DNA of 64,000 bases from Planctomycetaceae bacterium (lineage in GTDB: Bacteria > Planctomycetota > Planctomycetia > Pirellulales > Thermoguttaceae). The stretch spans positions 1-64,000 of the forward strand of contig WRKP01000005.1 in the NCBI GenBank assembly GCA_009778035.1, in the 5' to 3' direction. Numbering within the stretch: position 1 is the first letter of the stretch; each line of letters starts with the position of its first letter. The position numbers and the translations under genes were made by a program. Under the pieces are notes generated by a model that was not told where the DNA came from, searched no databases, and saw only the letters and a program-made list of their open reading frames with translations. Shown here piece by piece: positions 25,851 through 34,788 of this stretch.

Positions 25851-27950
25851 ATGAGTTCTTCCAAAGAATCCTCGTCGACTGAACGCTCCGAATTGCAGGT
25901 TCGTACCCTGCTTGGGGAAATTACCCAACTCTCCAAACGCGATATTACCCCTGAAGAATTTCACGCCGAATTCCTCCGCTGGGTAACCGCTGCGCTCGGT
26001 GCCGTCGGCGGAGGACTCTGGACCCTCGAAAGAGGAACGCTCTCCCTTTCCTATCAAATCAACTTCAAGGAACTCCAACTCAAAGAAAATGAAGTTGATA
26101 AACACGCCCGACTGCTCACACGGCTCCTAAACAGTTCCGAAAACGGCACGCTCCTTCCGCCGCACTCCGGCACCGAGGGCGATAATGATGTCGGCAATCC
26201 CACCGGACATTTGCTGATATTCTGTCCCATCCGCACCGAATTGGAAGTCGTCGGACTCGTTGAAATCATTCATCGGCCCGATGCGCCCATCAACATCCAG
26301 AAGAATTTCGTTCAATTTCTTGCCCAAACCTGCAAACTCGCGACGGATTACTACAAAAATCGGCAACTTCGGCATTTCAGCGAACGGCAAAATCTTTGGG
26401 TGCTTTTGGAAGACTTCACACGGACGATTCACGAAAACCTCGACCCAAGATTGACGGCATATACGATTGCCAACGAAGGCCGACGGCTCATCGGATGCGA
26501 TCGGGTCAGCATCGCACTGCGGCGGGGCAATTCCTGCCCGATTATGGCGGTCAGTGGACAGGATACGATCAACAAACGGGCGACCATCGTTCGATTGCAG
26601 GGTAAAGTTGCTGGCGTCGTGCTTAAGGCGGGCGAGCCGATGTGGTATGCAGGCAGCACCTCGGATTTCCCGCCGCAGATTGAGCACGCCGTCGAAAAAT
26701 ACGTCGATGAATCGCACAGCAAAATGATCGCGGTTTTTCCCCTTTTTCACCGCAAAAAGGAACACGAAAAAGAGGAAGAAAAGGAGAAGAAAAAATACCG
26801 AAAACCTTTACGGCCATTCGGTGTGCTGATCGTCGAGCAACTCACCGACAGTCAAATTACGGAGCAGATTCGCAAACGTGTCGATATTGTTGCCGAACAC
26901 GCGAGTTCCGCATTGGGCAATGCCTTGGAACATCGCAGCATTTTTCTGTTGCCGATTTGGAAACTGTTGGGGAAATCGACGCAACTGCTCGTCGGTGAAG
27001 CGTTGCCGAAGACGATTGCCGTAACGATTGCGGTACTCATCGTGCTGGGCTGCTTGCTGTTTCTGCCGTGGAATTTTATGATGCACAGTGATGGGACGTT
27101 GGAGCCGACATCCCGTGTGCGGATTTATTCGCCGATTGATGCGGAAATCAAAATGCTTTTCGTGGAACACGGGTCGCGGGTTCTCGGACCGACCGAGACA
27201 CATCGGGGAACAAAACTGTTAGAACTCCACAGTCCCGAACTGGAAGCACAAGGCATCCAACTTCAGGGCGAAGAACGGGAGGTTTTGGAAGACCTCGTTT
27301 CGCTGAATCAGCGGTTGCATGACCGGAGTCGTCAGTTGTCTGATTTCGATCTGGCGGACTTGGCGGGACAAATAAGCAAATCGCAGATTCGCCTGAATAC
27401 GGTGCGTGATAAGTTGGATATTTTTGAAGTATATCAGAAACCAAATCTTTTCATTACGTCGCCGATGGACGGCGTGGTGATTTCGGGTGATGTGAGACGT
27501 CGGCTTACGGAACGGCTTCCTCTTAGCCGGATGTCGTATGTTTTGGAAATTGCCGACTTGGACGGAGATTGGCAATTAGAACTTTTGGTGCCGGAAAGCC
27601 GGATGGGCTACATTATGGACCAAAAGCGGCGGCAGGACGCGTTGGGCGAGCCGTTGCGTGTCGAGTTCAGATTGGTTTCGCAACCCAGCGTCAAACATTT
27701 TGGTACGGTGAAGGAAATTTATGACAGGGCGGAAGTCCGCACGGACTCCGGCAGTGCAAGTGCGATGTCAAGCAGTATCAATTCTGTTTCGATCAAGGTG
27801 GCATTGGACGATTTGGGGGCAATTACCGATTTGCGTCCTGGTTCGGAATGTACGGCGAGAATCCTTTGCGGCAAGCGTCCGTTGGGCTATGTTTTGTTCT
27901 ATGAATTGATTATTTATTTCCAGAAAAACATTTTGTTCCGCTGGTTTTAG
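25851..27950 (+). CDS. GAF-domain / HlyD-type membrane adaptor fusion
   Basis: 699 residues from ATG 25851 (the track start at 25713 overlaps the previous gene). The N-terminal ~380 residues are cytosolic and hold GAF-like sequence ('TAYTIANEGRRLIGCDRVSIALRRG...PIMAVSGQ'). A Lys/Glu-rich linker, then a membrane segment (about 390-412, 'TIAVTIAVLIVLGCLLFLPW'), follow. The rest is a HlyD/barrel-sandwich adaptor: 'RVRIYSPIDAEIKMLFVEHGSRV', a helical hairpin, then 'SPMDGVVISGDV'. Adaptors of this kind work in export complexes; the GAF part may sense a ligand. The usual partners (M50 peptidase, second HlyD) are not here. The TAG stop is part of a repeat element. Confidence 0.75.
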   Translation: MSSSKESSSTERSELQVRTLLGEITQLSKRDITPEEFHAEFLRWVTAALGAVGGGLWTLERGTLSLSYQINFKELQLKENEVDKHARLLTRLLNSSENGTLLPPHSGTEGDNDVGNPTGHLLIFCPIRTELEVVGLVEIIHRPDAPINIQKNFVQFLAQTCKLATDYYKNRQLRHFSERQNLWVLLEDFTRTIHENLDPRLTAYTIANEGRRLIGCDRVSIALRRGNSCPIMAVSGQDTINKRATIVRLQGKVAGVVLKAGEPMWYAGSTSDFPPQIEHAVEKYVDESHSKMIAVFPLFHRKKEHEKEEEKEKKKYRKPLRPFGVLIVEQLTDSQITEQIRKRVDIVAEHASSALGNALEHRSIFLLPIWKLLGKSTQLLVGEALPKTIAVTIAVLIVLGCLLFLPWNFMMHSDGTLEPTSRVRIYSPIDAEIKMLFVEHGSRVLGPTETHRGTKLLELHSPELEAQGIQLQGEEREVLEDLVSLNQRLHDRSRQLSDFDLADLAGQISKSQIRLNTVRDKLDIFEVYQKPNLFITSPMDGVVISGDVRRRLTERLPLSRMSYVLEIADLDGDWQLELLVPESRMGYIMDQKRRQDALGEPLRVEFRLVSQPSVKHFGTVKEIYDRAEVRTDSGSASAMSSSINSVSIKVALDDLGAITDLRPGSECTARILCGKRPLGYVLFYELIIYFQKNILFRWF

Positions 27951-28001
27951 AGCGTTTCTCGAATTGGTGTGGACTCGTTCTCGTCATTCCGGCGAAAGCC
28001 G
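27948..28001. repeat. Dispersed palindromic element, partial copy 3
   Basis: Begins TAGAGCGTTTCTCGAATTGGTGTGGAC and runs into CGTCATTCCGGCGAAAGCCG, then breaks off. The first three bases are the stop codon of the HlyD fusion gene. Confidence 0.65.
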
Positions 28002-28091
28002 CGGCGCGACGCCTTGCCCCCCGAGCGTGCGATTGCCTTTTTGCGGCGTGCCGTTATAATCAGGACACGTCGCGTTTCCCGAATCGGTTTT

Positions 28092-28703
28092 ATGGACAGC
28101 ACTCTCTCCCCCTTGAGAATGGCATCGTTCGGCATTCTGCTTATCGCCCTTTGGCTGATATGCCTGGGAATCTTAAATGCCATCTGGATCCCTTTTGGAA
28201 TATCCACAATCACCAAAATGGGCCTCACAATAACATACGCGACCATTTTGCTCATCATTCTCTGGAAAATGCTGCCGCTTGCCATCGGCTTCATTCTTTT
28301 CCAACGGCACCGCCAGGCCGTGCATCTGCTTACAGGCACTGCTCTGGCAAAAAATGATGAACAAGACAACTGGCACAACACGCCTCTGCTTGCAACACTA
28401 CTCGTCGGCCTGCTCGGAATCTTTCTTGCCGCTCGCGGTCTCCGACTCTTTTGCGACGAATCGTTAGTAATATGGTTAATCATGGAAATCGACAATCGGC
28501 AAGCAGGGCAGTTCTTCACCAGTGAGAGGGCAGTCGCTACCACGATTGGCCTCGGACGTTTCCCCCTATTCATACCGATTGTTTACCCATTTGTCCTTGG
28601 ATTTGTCTTCATTATTGGGGCTCGACGAATCGGCAACCTCATCGGACGGCAAATCGACAAATCGCTTGCAACGCCATCGGGAGAAAAGGAGGACACGCCA
28701 TGA
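28092..28703 (+). CDS. Multi-pass membrane protein, unknown
   Basis: 203 residues from ATG 28092, about 33 bases after a TATAAT box at 28053; the longer track frame starts inside repeat DNA. There are four or five hydrophobic segments (near 10-32, 42-65, 95-115, 150-175) and a charged C-terminus. No family motif is recognised. Its stop overlaps the start of the next gene (ATGA), so the two are translationally coupled and probably form a small membrane complex. Confidence 0.65.
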   Translation: MDSTLSPLRMASFGILLIALWLICLGILNAIWIPFGISTITKMGLTITYATILLIILWKMLPLAIGFILFQRHRQAVHLLTGTALAKNDEQDNWHNTPLLATLLVGLLGIFLAARGLRLFCDESLVIWLIMEIDNRQAGQFFTSERAVATTIGLGRFPLFIPIVYPFVLGFVFIIGARRIGNLIGRQIDKSLATPSGEKEDTP

Positions 28704-29200
28704 TGAAACCGATTGACAATGGATACATTGAAAATAGGCACGTCGAGCGCATTCTGTCGCTGATGGTGATCCTGTACGGATTGTGGTTTTTGATTGTACC
28801 TGTCGAAAAGATGATATGGTATGCGTCAATTTTTAATCTCTATAGTAGCCCTCCAATGTTGCCTTTTTCCGAAATCGTTGCTGGTTGTTGTTTGATCATC
28901 TTTTTCCCGTATGTCGTCCGCGGGATCGCTTATTGTGCAACGAAAGAAAAAATCCGCGAGCAACGCCGTTGGGGTGCCTGTGAAATTTTTGCTCTTCCTT
29001 TGATACTTTTCGGGCTTGCGATGTTATTAGCGCATGTTTGCGGCCTGGACATGATTATATTTGGCCTTCGGCAATCTTATTTCGCGGGGTACGGAGCCCT
29101 CTCGATATGTTTCGGCTTGCTGCTTTCTGTTGCCGTTGTGGTGGCGTTCTTATGCTGCACGCGACTCATTGCCGCGTGGCTGTTGCGGAAAACGGCTTGA
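28700..29200 (+). CDS. Multi-pass membrane protein, unknown (coupled)
   Basis: 166 residues with four hydrophobic segments. It overlaps the previous gene by 4 bases (ATGA) behind an AGGAGG-like site. I see no motif that names a function. The topology is similar to that of its neighbour, which suggests paralogy or a heteromeric complex. It precedes the citrate synthase gene but has a separate promoter between (TATAAT at 29246). Confidence 0.65.
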   Translation: MMKPIDNGYIENRHVERILSLMVILYGLWFLIVPVEKMIWYASIFNLYSSPPMLPFSEIVAGCCLIIFFPYVVRGIAYCATKEKIREQRRWGACEIFALPLILFGLAMLLAHVCGLDMIIFGLRQSYFAGYGALSICFGLLLSVAVVVAFLCCTRLIAAWLLRKTA

Positions 29201-29289
29201 TCGTCCGCAATCCCGCAATTACGGCCTGTCGGCGGCGGGCTATGGTATAATACGGGAACAGAAAAATTGTATTTTGCGTTAGAATCACA

Positions 29290-30591
29290 GTGTCTCAAGA
29301 ACATCCGACTGCCCTGTTGCAAATCGACGGCAAATCCATCGAGTTGCCGGTTTTGACCGGTACAGATGGACAAAAAGCCGTCGATGTTTCCAAATTATAC
29401 GACGAACATAAAATCGTAACCTACGACCCCTCACTCGGCAGCACCAGCGTTTGCCAAAGTGCGATCACATACGTCGACGGCGATAACGGAATCCTGCGTT
29501 ATCGCGGCATTCCCATCGAACAATTTGACCGGCCATCTCCCAATTTTATCGAAGTTGCCTGGCTTTTGATTTTCGGAGCACTGCCCACTCAGGATGAACG
29601 CGATGAATTCCGTGCCCGAATGACCAAACACCAACTGCTGCACGAAAGTCTCCGGGAACAATTCGGCAACGTGCCGCCCGGCTCGCCCCCGATGGCAATT
29701 TTGTCCGCAATGTTCAGCCAACTCGCCTGCTATTACGAAAAATTCCTGCCGCTCGGCGACGAAGAACTCTTCGTCGAAGCCGCCACGCGAATTATCAGCA
29801 AAGCCCGAACCATTGCGGCATACGCCTATCGACGCTCGCAGGGCTTGCCCTTTATGTATCCCGATCCCGCCCTGCGATTCTGCGGCAATTTCCTGCATCT
29901 GATGTTTTCGCTGCCTTATAAGCAGTACATTATCGGTCAGGAAATTGAAGATGCAATGAATCTCGTGTTAATTCTTCATGCGGATCACGAACAGAATTGC
30001 AGCACCTCAACCGTTCGGATCGTCGGGTCGGCCCAGGCGAATTTGTTTGCATCGTGTGCTTCTGGCGTGAGTGCTCTTTGGGGGCCTTTGCATGGCGGAG
30101 CCAATGTCGAAGTGATGAAAATGCTCGAAGCGATTTACAATGGCGGAATGACGCCCGAGGACTGCCTTAAAGCGGCAAAGGACAAGCAGAATCCCTTTAA
30201 GTTGTTCGGTTTTGGCCATCGGATTTACAAAAATTACGATCCTCGGGCGAAGATTCTGCAAACGGCTGCGGAAAAGGTTTTTTCGCAGCAAAAAACGGAG
30301 GATCCGCTCTTGGACATTGCGAGGAAATTGGAGGAATTGGCATTGAAGGATCCTTATTTTGTGGATCGCAAACTGTATCCGAATGTTGATTTTTACAGCG
30401 GCATATTGCTTCGTGCAATTGGCATTCCGACGAACATGTTCACGGTAATTTTCGCATTGGGCCGATTGCCGGGCTGGATTGCGCAATGGAAGGAGCAGCA
30501 TGACAATCTTAATCAGCGGATATGTCGTCCTCGGCAACTGTACATGGGCGAGATGGAAGCGAATTATGTGCCGATTGAAGATCGGGAATGA
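29290..30591 (+). CDS. gltA: Citrate synthase
   Basis: 433 residues from a GTG start. It condenses oxaloacetate and acetyl-CoA to citrate, entering the TCA cycle. The three catalytic residues are visible in order: His in 'LWGPLHGGAN', His in 'GFGHRIYKNYDPRA' and Asp in 'PNVDFYSG'. 'HADHEQNCSTSTVR' is also typical. The length matches the type II hexameric form, and the N-terminal 'YDPSLGSTSVCQSAITYVDGDNGILRYRGIPIEQ' is conserved. It is transcribed from TATAAT at 29246 with a leader of about 30 bases and no strong ribosome site. A dispersed repeat follows. Confidence 0.95.
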   Translation: MSQEHPTALLQIDGKSIELPVLTGTDGQKAVDVSKLYDEHKIVTYDPSLGSTSVCQSAITYVDGDNGILRYRGIPIEQFDRPSPNFIEVAWLLIFGALPTQDERDEFRARMTKHQLLHESLREQFGNVPPGSPPMAILSAMFSQLACYYEKFLPLGDEELFVEAATRIISKARTIAAYAYRRSQGLPFMYPDPALRFCGNFLHLMFSLPYKQYIIGQEIEDAMNLVLILHADHEQNCSTSTVRIVGSAQANLFASCASGVSALWGPLHGGANVEVMKMLEAIYNGGMTPEDCLKAAKDKQNPFKLFGFGHRIYKNYDPRAKILQTAAEKVFSQQKTEDPLLDIARKLEELALKDPYFVDRKLYPNVDFYSGILLRAIGIPTNMFTVIFALGRLPGWIAQWKEQHDNLNQRICRPRQLYMGEMEANYVPIEDRE

Positions 30592-30611
30592 GGCAAATTT
30601 ATGGCATTTGG

Positions 30612-30738
30612 GGCGTGTTCATTTTGTTTTGGACAAAAAATCGTCATTCCGGCGCAGGCCGGAATCCAGCCGAGCGACGTGCATACCGTTTCCCTGGTTC
30701 CCGGCTTGCGCCGGGATGACGGAGGGGGGCGGAGCGTA
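30612..30738. repeat. Dispersed palindromic element, copy 4
   Basis: Left: GGCGTGTTCATTTTGTTTTGGACAAAAAATCGTCATTCCGG; right: CCGGCTTGCGCCGGGATGACGG...GGAGCGTATC. It fills part of the 367-base gap after gltA. The rest of the gap holds the promoter of the next gene. Confidence 0.7.
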
Positions 30739-30860
30739 TCGCAGGCATTCCGTCCTATGGTGCTATTTGGGAGAAATGCGTAAAACACGGAAAGTTCCTG
30801 TTTTATGACGGAATTGCCATACCCCAGCCGGAATTTTGACAAAAAGGCAATAGTTTAGGC

Positions 30861-30889
30861 TTGACTTTGCCGATTCCTGTTGCATACTA
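30861..30889 (+). promoter_or_regulatory. Promoter TTGACT-17-ATACTA
   Basis: TTGACT at 30861 and ATACTA at 30884 with 17 bases between precede the small secreted protein gene, whose ATG is about 70 bases further behind an AGGAGG site. It has the classic -35 rather than the TTGCGG form. Confidence 0.5.
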
Positions 30890-30958
30890 CACCCGTAAAG
30901 GGCAATATACCGCCCAAGTGTCCCTATTGTAACCGTTTTCCTACAAGGAGGCTCCTCA

Positions 30959-31480
30959 ATGAAACAATCATTCATTCTCGTTCCCTGCATCGCCGCGATG
31001 CTCGTTTTTAGCCACACAGCCAATGTACAAGCGGAAGATGCGTCCTCCGTTCTGTCCGTTGCCAACATTATTGCCGAACCGGAATCGCAATATGCTCTTC
31101 CCTTCGGCTGTCCGCCCTATCCGTCCGTTGACGGAATGCCGGCCTACGGCGTTCCGTATTCGTATGCACGGGTTCGCCAACCTCGCCGGTTGGGTTCGCG
31201 TCTTGCTCCTCCGGCGCATCACGCGTATCCGTTGCCGGCCCCTGGTGTAACGCCTGGTTACACGACCCAGTTCGTTGCACCGCCAATGGTGGCACCGCCC
31301 ATGACGAAGGGACGGATTCCGGCCCGGCAAGAAATGCTTGCGGTCCCGGCCATACCGGGCCAGCCGGAACAGCCGACGGTATTTTACCGTCCCACACCGG
31401 TTAGAAATTTTATGTCCTTGATTGTCGCGCCGCGGCCTTATGTGGGTTATGACCCGTATGCCGTCTATCCGGTGCAGTAG
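30959..31480 (+). CDS. Secreted Pro-rich protein, unknown
   Basis: 173 residues with a clear Sec signal peptide (MKQSFILVPCIAAMLVFSHTANVQA). The mature part is rich in Pro, Tyr and Ala ('VAPPMVAPPM', 'PYPSVDGMPAYGVPYSYARV') with low complexity and few charged residues. Such proteins are often cell-surface or matrix components in Planctomycetota. An AGGAGG site lies 8 bases before the ATG, which suggests high expression. No enzymatic motif. Confidence 0.7.
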   Translation: MKQSFILVPCIAAMLVFSHTANVQAEDASSVLSVANIIAEPESQYALPFGCPPYPSVDGMPAYGVPYSYARVRQPRRLGSRLAPPAHHAYPLPAPGVTPGYTTQFVAPPMVAPPMTKGRIPARQEMLAVPAIPGQPEQPTVFYRPTPVRNFMSLIVAPRPYVGYDPYAVYPVQ

Positions 31481-31523
31481 GGCGGCACAGTAAGGCACCG
31501 CAGTAAGGTTGGCCAGCCCAAAA

Positions 31524-31697
31524 ACGAGAGCGTGTCCATTTTCTCGGACACGCTTTCGTCATTCCGGCGCACGCCGGAATCTAGGTAGGCAGTCGACCGC
31601 CGGGCGACTGCGTCGGCGCAGCCGACTGGAGGCACACGTTGCCTGGCTTGCGCCGGGATGACAGAAGGACGTCCAAAGCAATTCTGAATACGCTCTA
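31524..31697. repeat. Dispersed palindromic element, copy 5, with inner insert
   Basis: Left: AGAGCGTGTCCATTTTCTCGGACACGCTTTCGTCATTCCGGCG; right: TTGCGCCGGGATGACAG...CAATTCTGAATACGCTCTA. The middle carries GGTAGGCAGTCGACCGCCGGGCGACTGCGTCGGCGCAGCCGAC, a relative of the 8837-8960 repeat. The right end supplies the TAG stop of the methyltransferase gene. Confidence 0.75.
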
Positions 31698-33068
31698 ACG
31701 CCTGCAAAAGAACAGAATCGTGCGAGTCGAGCCGGAAATCGGAAACTGTTCGCAACTCTGAAAATGCCGTGAAAAAGCCTCTATGCAATGAGCAAGATCA
31801 TAATCAGGGAAAATGTCCTCGCGAGCGCTGAGTAGCCGTTGCACCTGACTGTCTTCCTTGGGCACGAACTCCAAAATGACATTGCCCGAAACCGATGCGA
31901 ACAAATCCGCAACGAAATCCAACGGCAAATTGTTGCCAATACAGAGATGGTGAATCAACGCCAAACCCATCGCGAGATCGCATTTCGCCCGGTCAAAAAA
32001 GGAGTCCCGTTCCTGATTTCTCCAGCCGATGCCGGGCGACGGATTACATAAATCCTGCACAATCGGGTAAATGTTTTCCTCTTTGTTTTTTTTGGTCAGC
32101 AAATAATTCCGTTCGACGGCGACGGGATCAATGTCCGGTGCCAAAACGGTCTTGGCGTGTTTGGCAAGCACTCGAGAAAACTCGCCTAAATTCGCCCCGA
32201 AATCGCACGCAACCTGCGGAGCAACCCGAATGCAAATTTCCTCCACAATCCGCTTCTTCTCTTGGAAACCCGAATCATCGTAATTGAGGTCGTTATAGTA
32301 ATCGCCCCATTCGGTCGTCTGCCCAGGCCTCTTAATACTCGCCGTCGCGTCAAAAAGCCCTTCCGCCATCGTTTGATGCGAAGCGGCTGAAAACCGTTTG
32401 CTGCGGATTTCGACTTTTTCGGCTCGGCCTTTAGTATTCTCGTATTTCTTAATCATCTTCGCATGCATATGTATATGCAGTTGGATCATCGGACTGAGCC
32501 GAGTCCGTAAGGGAAGCGATTTAGAAACGAAGTCCAACGGGAAACCGTCCAAAAAATTGCGGAGCAGACTGCCCGAACAAAGGTCAACCTTCGCCATCAA
32601 GAGCAGCGGAGCGTAAAAATGCGAAATATATTGCCGATAGGCAATCCAGGGTGTACCTTCCTTGTATTTTTCAAACGAAAGCAAGTCGATGAAGACGGGC
32701 TTGCCTTTGTAAAATTGGATGTTGTACGCGCTTGCATCCTTTAGGATCATTCCATGTTCCAATGCGGCTTTTTGGATTCGCAACGTCAGCAGGGCCGCAT
32801 CTTTGAGTTGCTGGAACGACCATTCGTAGGGGTACGTGATGATCGGCAACTTTTCGATTTCGAGCACTTTCCATGCTTCTTCGCAGGGCATGTCCGTTTC
32901 TTTGAACGGCAAGATGCACTCTGCCTTGACAAGGCGATCGTATAGGCCGGTCTTGATAAAGGCTTCAAAGTGTTCTTTGTATGATGCGTTCACGGTACGG
33001 AAAATACGGTCATCTTGGTGATAGACCGTTCCCGAAGGATCGCGGAATGAGCCTGTATTGCGTTGCAT
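31695..33068 (-). CDS. NoeA-like SAM-dependent methyltransferase
   Basis: 457 residues. An N-terminal region of about 250 residues ('FRDPSGTVYHQDDRIFRTVN', 'LKDASAYNIQFYKGKPVFIDLLSFE') precedes a Rossmann methyltransferase fold, with 'ACDFGANLGEFSRVLAKHAKTVLAPDID' as the SAM-binding motif I and acidic loop. The layout matches nodulation NoeA-like proteins, thought to modify polysaccharide. It follows a small membrane protein by 13 bases and a glycosyltransferase-like gene further up, so a cell-surface glycan role is likely. A GGAAG site precedes the start. The stop is TAG within the repeat TAGAGCGTATTC. Confidence 0.75.
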   Translation of the reverse strand: MQRNTGSFRDPSGTVYHQDDRIFRTVNASYKEHFEAFIKTGLYDRLVKAECILPFKETDMPCEEAWKVLEIEKLPIITYPYEWSFQQLKDAALLTLRIQKAALEHGMILKDASAYNIQFYKGKPVFIDLLSFEKYKEGTPWIAYRQYISHFYAPLLLMAKVDLCSGSLLRNFLDGFPLDFVSKSLPLRTRLSPMIQLHIHMHAKMIKKYENTKGRAEKVEIRSKRFSAASHQTMAEGLFDATASIKRPGQTTEWGDYYNDLNYDDSGFQEKKRIVEEICIRVAPQVACDFGANLGEFSRVLAKHAKTVLAPDIDPVAVERNYLLTKKNKEENIYPIVQDLCNPSPGIGWRNQERDSFFDRAKCDLAMGLALIHHLCIGNNLPLDFVADLFASVSGNVILEFVPKEDSQVQRLLSAREDIFPDYDLAHCIEAFSRHFQSCEQFPISGSTRTILFFCRR

Positions 33069-33081
33069 GGGGTCTTCCTTT

Positions 33082-33309
33082 TTATGCTACTTTTTTGTCT
33101 TCCCAATCGGGTTGTTCGAGTTTAATCGTTGAAGTGTCGGCTGATTCTATTTTTGACTCGTTGTCGATGACGACGCCGAATCCGAAGGTTCCGAGAACGA
33201 ATGCTTTGACTCGTTTGAAGAAAACCAGTGCGGTCATGACGCCAGCGGCGATGAGTTGCAGGATAAGACTTCCGGTGACGGGATCGATGTAAGCGAAAAG
33301 CGTTGACAT
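33082..33309 (-). CDS. Small membrane protein of glycan cluster
   Basis: 75 residues from MSTLFAYIDPVTGSLILQ, chosen because AAAGGA precedes it; the track frame to 33387 adds 26 unlikely residues. One hydrophobic segment (about residues 10-32) follows the short 'DPVTGS' motif, which I associate with small proteins next to NoeA-like methyltransferases. The C-terminus is charged and cytosolic. Co-transcribed with the methyltransferase 13 bases downstream; it may anchor it. Confidence 0.65.
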   Translation of the reverse strand: MSTLFAYIDPVTGSLILQLIAAGVMTALVFFKRVKAFVLGTFGFGVVIDNESKIESADTSTIKLEQPDWEDKKVA

Positions 33310-33450
33310 GGTGGGTCCTTTCTTGGTTAATTCGATGGTGAATGTTCGTTCGCTGTGTAGGGTAGTGTTTTTCAACGAATCGAACAAGGGCGAATTTCGA
33401 CCGGTCGCAAAGATGCAGCGAGCAAGAGGGGGGCGTGAACCCCAGCAAGT

Positions 33451-34188
33451 CTAACCCTGTTTCCAATTTTCAGTAATCCAATCGGCCGGTTTCGCCGCCC
33501 GCAGGCCGTAATGTCCCACCCAGCCGGACAGCACCGCATCGGGATTCGGATTGCCATGAAATATAACAATTTTGGCTCCCTCCGGCTTCTTCGGCGACAC
33601 AAAATGACACATCGGAAACGGCTGCATACAGTGCCTTTTGAAACTGCGACACCATGTTTCGTCCCAATAGGACAGCATTCCCTTACGGTGAATCGAATGC
33701 GACAAATACGCCTGCTCATTCCGATGCTGTTGCCGAACTTCCTCGCCGTGATGGACGAAATGCTCCAACACATCCTGATGTTCGCCGATTTGAAAACGGA
33801 ATACCGACGAATTTCCGATGACTTGATCGCGGAATCCCCATTCTTTAATGATAAGAAATCGGCCGGGCTGGTCGAAAAACGGCTGCAAATCGTCCAGAAT
33901 GAGGACATCCAAGTCGAGGAATAGGGCTTGTCCCGCGAGATCATCGCCGAGAGTGTTGCCGAGGATTGTCAATTTATTCCAACCTCTTTCCGGCAGGGAG
34001 CGTTCGAGTTGCATTTTGGGCAGCGGCCGGACTTCGACTGAGGGATCGAGACCGCTTCCGTTGTCGGTAAAGCAAATGAACCGGTAGGGCGGAGCCAAAT
34101 GTCGGCGAACCATTGCGGCCAAAATGTTCACGTAGGACGGCGGGAACTTGGTTCCCCATTTCATACAGAATATGTTTTTCATCGACAT
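33451..34188 (-). CDS. Glycosyltransferase-like protein
   Basis: 245 residues with no signal peptide. The N-terminal 'IFCMKWGTKFPPSYVNIL' and the segment 'ALFLDLDVLILDDLQPFF' resemble the donor-binding DxD region of GT-A (family 8-like) glycosyltransferases. The late 'IVIFHGNPNPDAV' fits the metal-binding His motif near the end of such proteins. Substrate unknown; the neighbours suggest surface glycan. It has a strong minus-strand promoter and an ATG 6 bases after the -10 box. Confidence 0.65.
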   Translation of the reverse strand: MSMKNIFCMKWGTKFPPSYVNILAAMVRRHLAPPYRFICFTDNGSGLDPSVEVRPLPKMQLERSLPERGWNKLTILGNTLGDDLAGQALFLDLDVLILDDLQPFFDQPGRFLIIKEWGFRDQVIGNSSVFRFQIGEHQDVLEHFVHHGEEVRQQHRNEQAYLSHSIHRKGMLSYWDETWCRSFKRHCMQPFPMCHFVSPKKPEGAKIVIFHGNPNPDAVLSGWVGHYGLRAAKPADWITENWKQG

Positions 34189-34194
34189 TTGTCC

Positions 34195-34223
34195 ATTGTA
34201 CCCGACGGTTCTTGCAGTCGCAA
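34195..34223 (-). promoter_or_regulatory. Promoter TTGCGA-17-TACAAT, leaderless
   Basis: TTGCGA (34223-34218), a 17-base spacer and TACAAT (34200-34195) are followed by 6 bases and the ATG of the glycosyltransferase-like gene at 34188. Confidence 0.75.
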
Positions 34224-34263
34224 TCGGTAGATTGCACGTTTGCCGCCTTGCGCTTCGCTCCGG

Positions 34264-34617
34264 CTACTTTTTCGCAAGGAGTTCTTTGATTTCACGCATG
34301 TTTGATTCGATGCGGAAGAAAATGACAATGACTTCCAAAATCATTCGGCAGAGAAGCAGCGAAATGGGAACAGCAACGAGTACTGTTAGAAACAGCGAAC
34401 CATCGTCACGCGACCAAGCAACGGACATAAACATCACTCCGCCAATGAAATGAGCAATGATGAGAATGACCCAAATGATCGAAATCCAAGTGTTCGATAT
34501 AAATCGGGTAAAGCCGATGTCGAAAATGCCTGGTGCATTTCCGTTTGACTTTGATATGTTCAGACTTGCTTGCTTTTCGTCGGTGGAACCCTGTTGTTGG
34601 TTGGTTTGGTCTGGCAT
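34264..34617 (-). CDS. DUF4282-type membrane protein
   Basis: 117 residues. A polar N-terminus is followed by two membrane helices ('ISIIWVILIIAHFIGGVMFM', 'LTVLVAVPISLLLCRMILEVIVIFF'), and the protein ends in 'RIESNMREIKELL'. This spacing matches the DUF4282 family of small two-helix proteins of unknown function. A GGAGG site precedes the ATG. It is transcribed alone between the transketolase half and the glycosyltransferase-like gene. Confidence 0.7.
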   Translation of the reverse strand: MPDQTNQQQGSTDEKQASLNISKSNGNAPGIFDIGFTRFISNTWISIIWVILIIAHFIGGVMFMSVAWSRDDGSLFLTVLVAVPISLLLCRMILEVIVIFFRIESNMREIKELLAKK

Positions 34618-34788
34618 AAAAGAACCTCCAATTGGGCAAAAGGGTAAACGGCAAGAGACGAACTATACCAAATGTAAATGACGGCACGGTGCCATCAGTG
34701 CGGAGGATTATACATCGGCAAGGCAAGCGGTGCAAGAGGGAGCGGCGAGAATGGCAGAGAATCCAAAGAGCCCCGCAGGCTAACGCGG

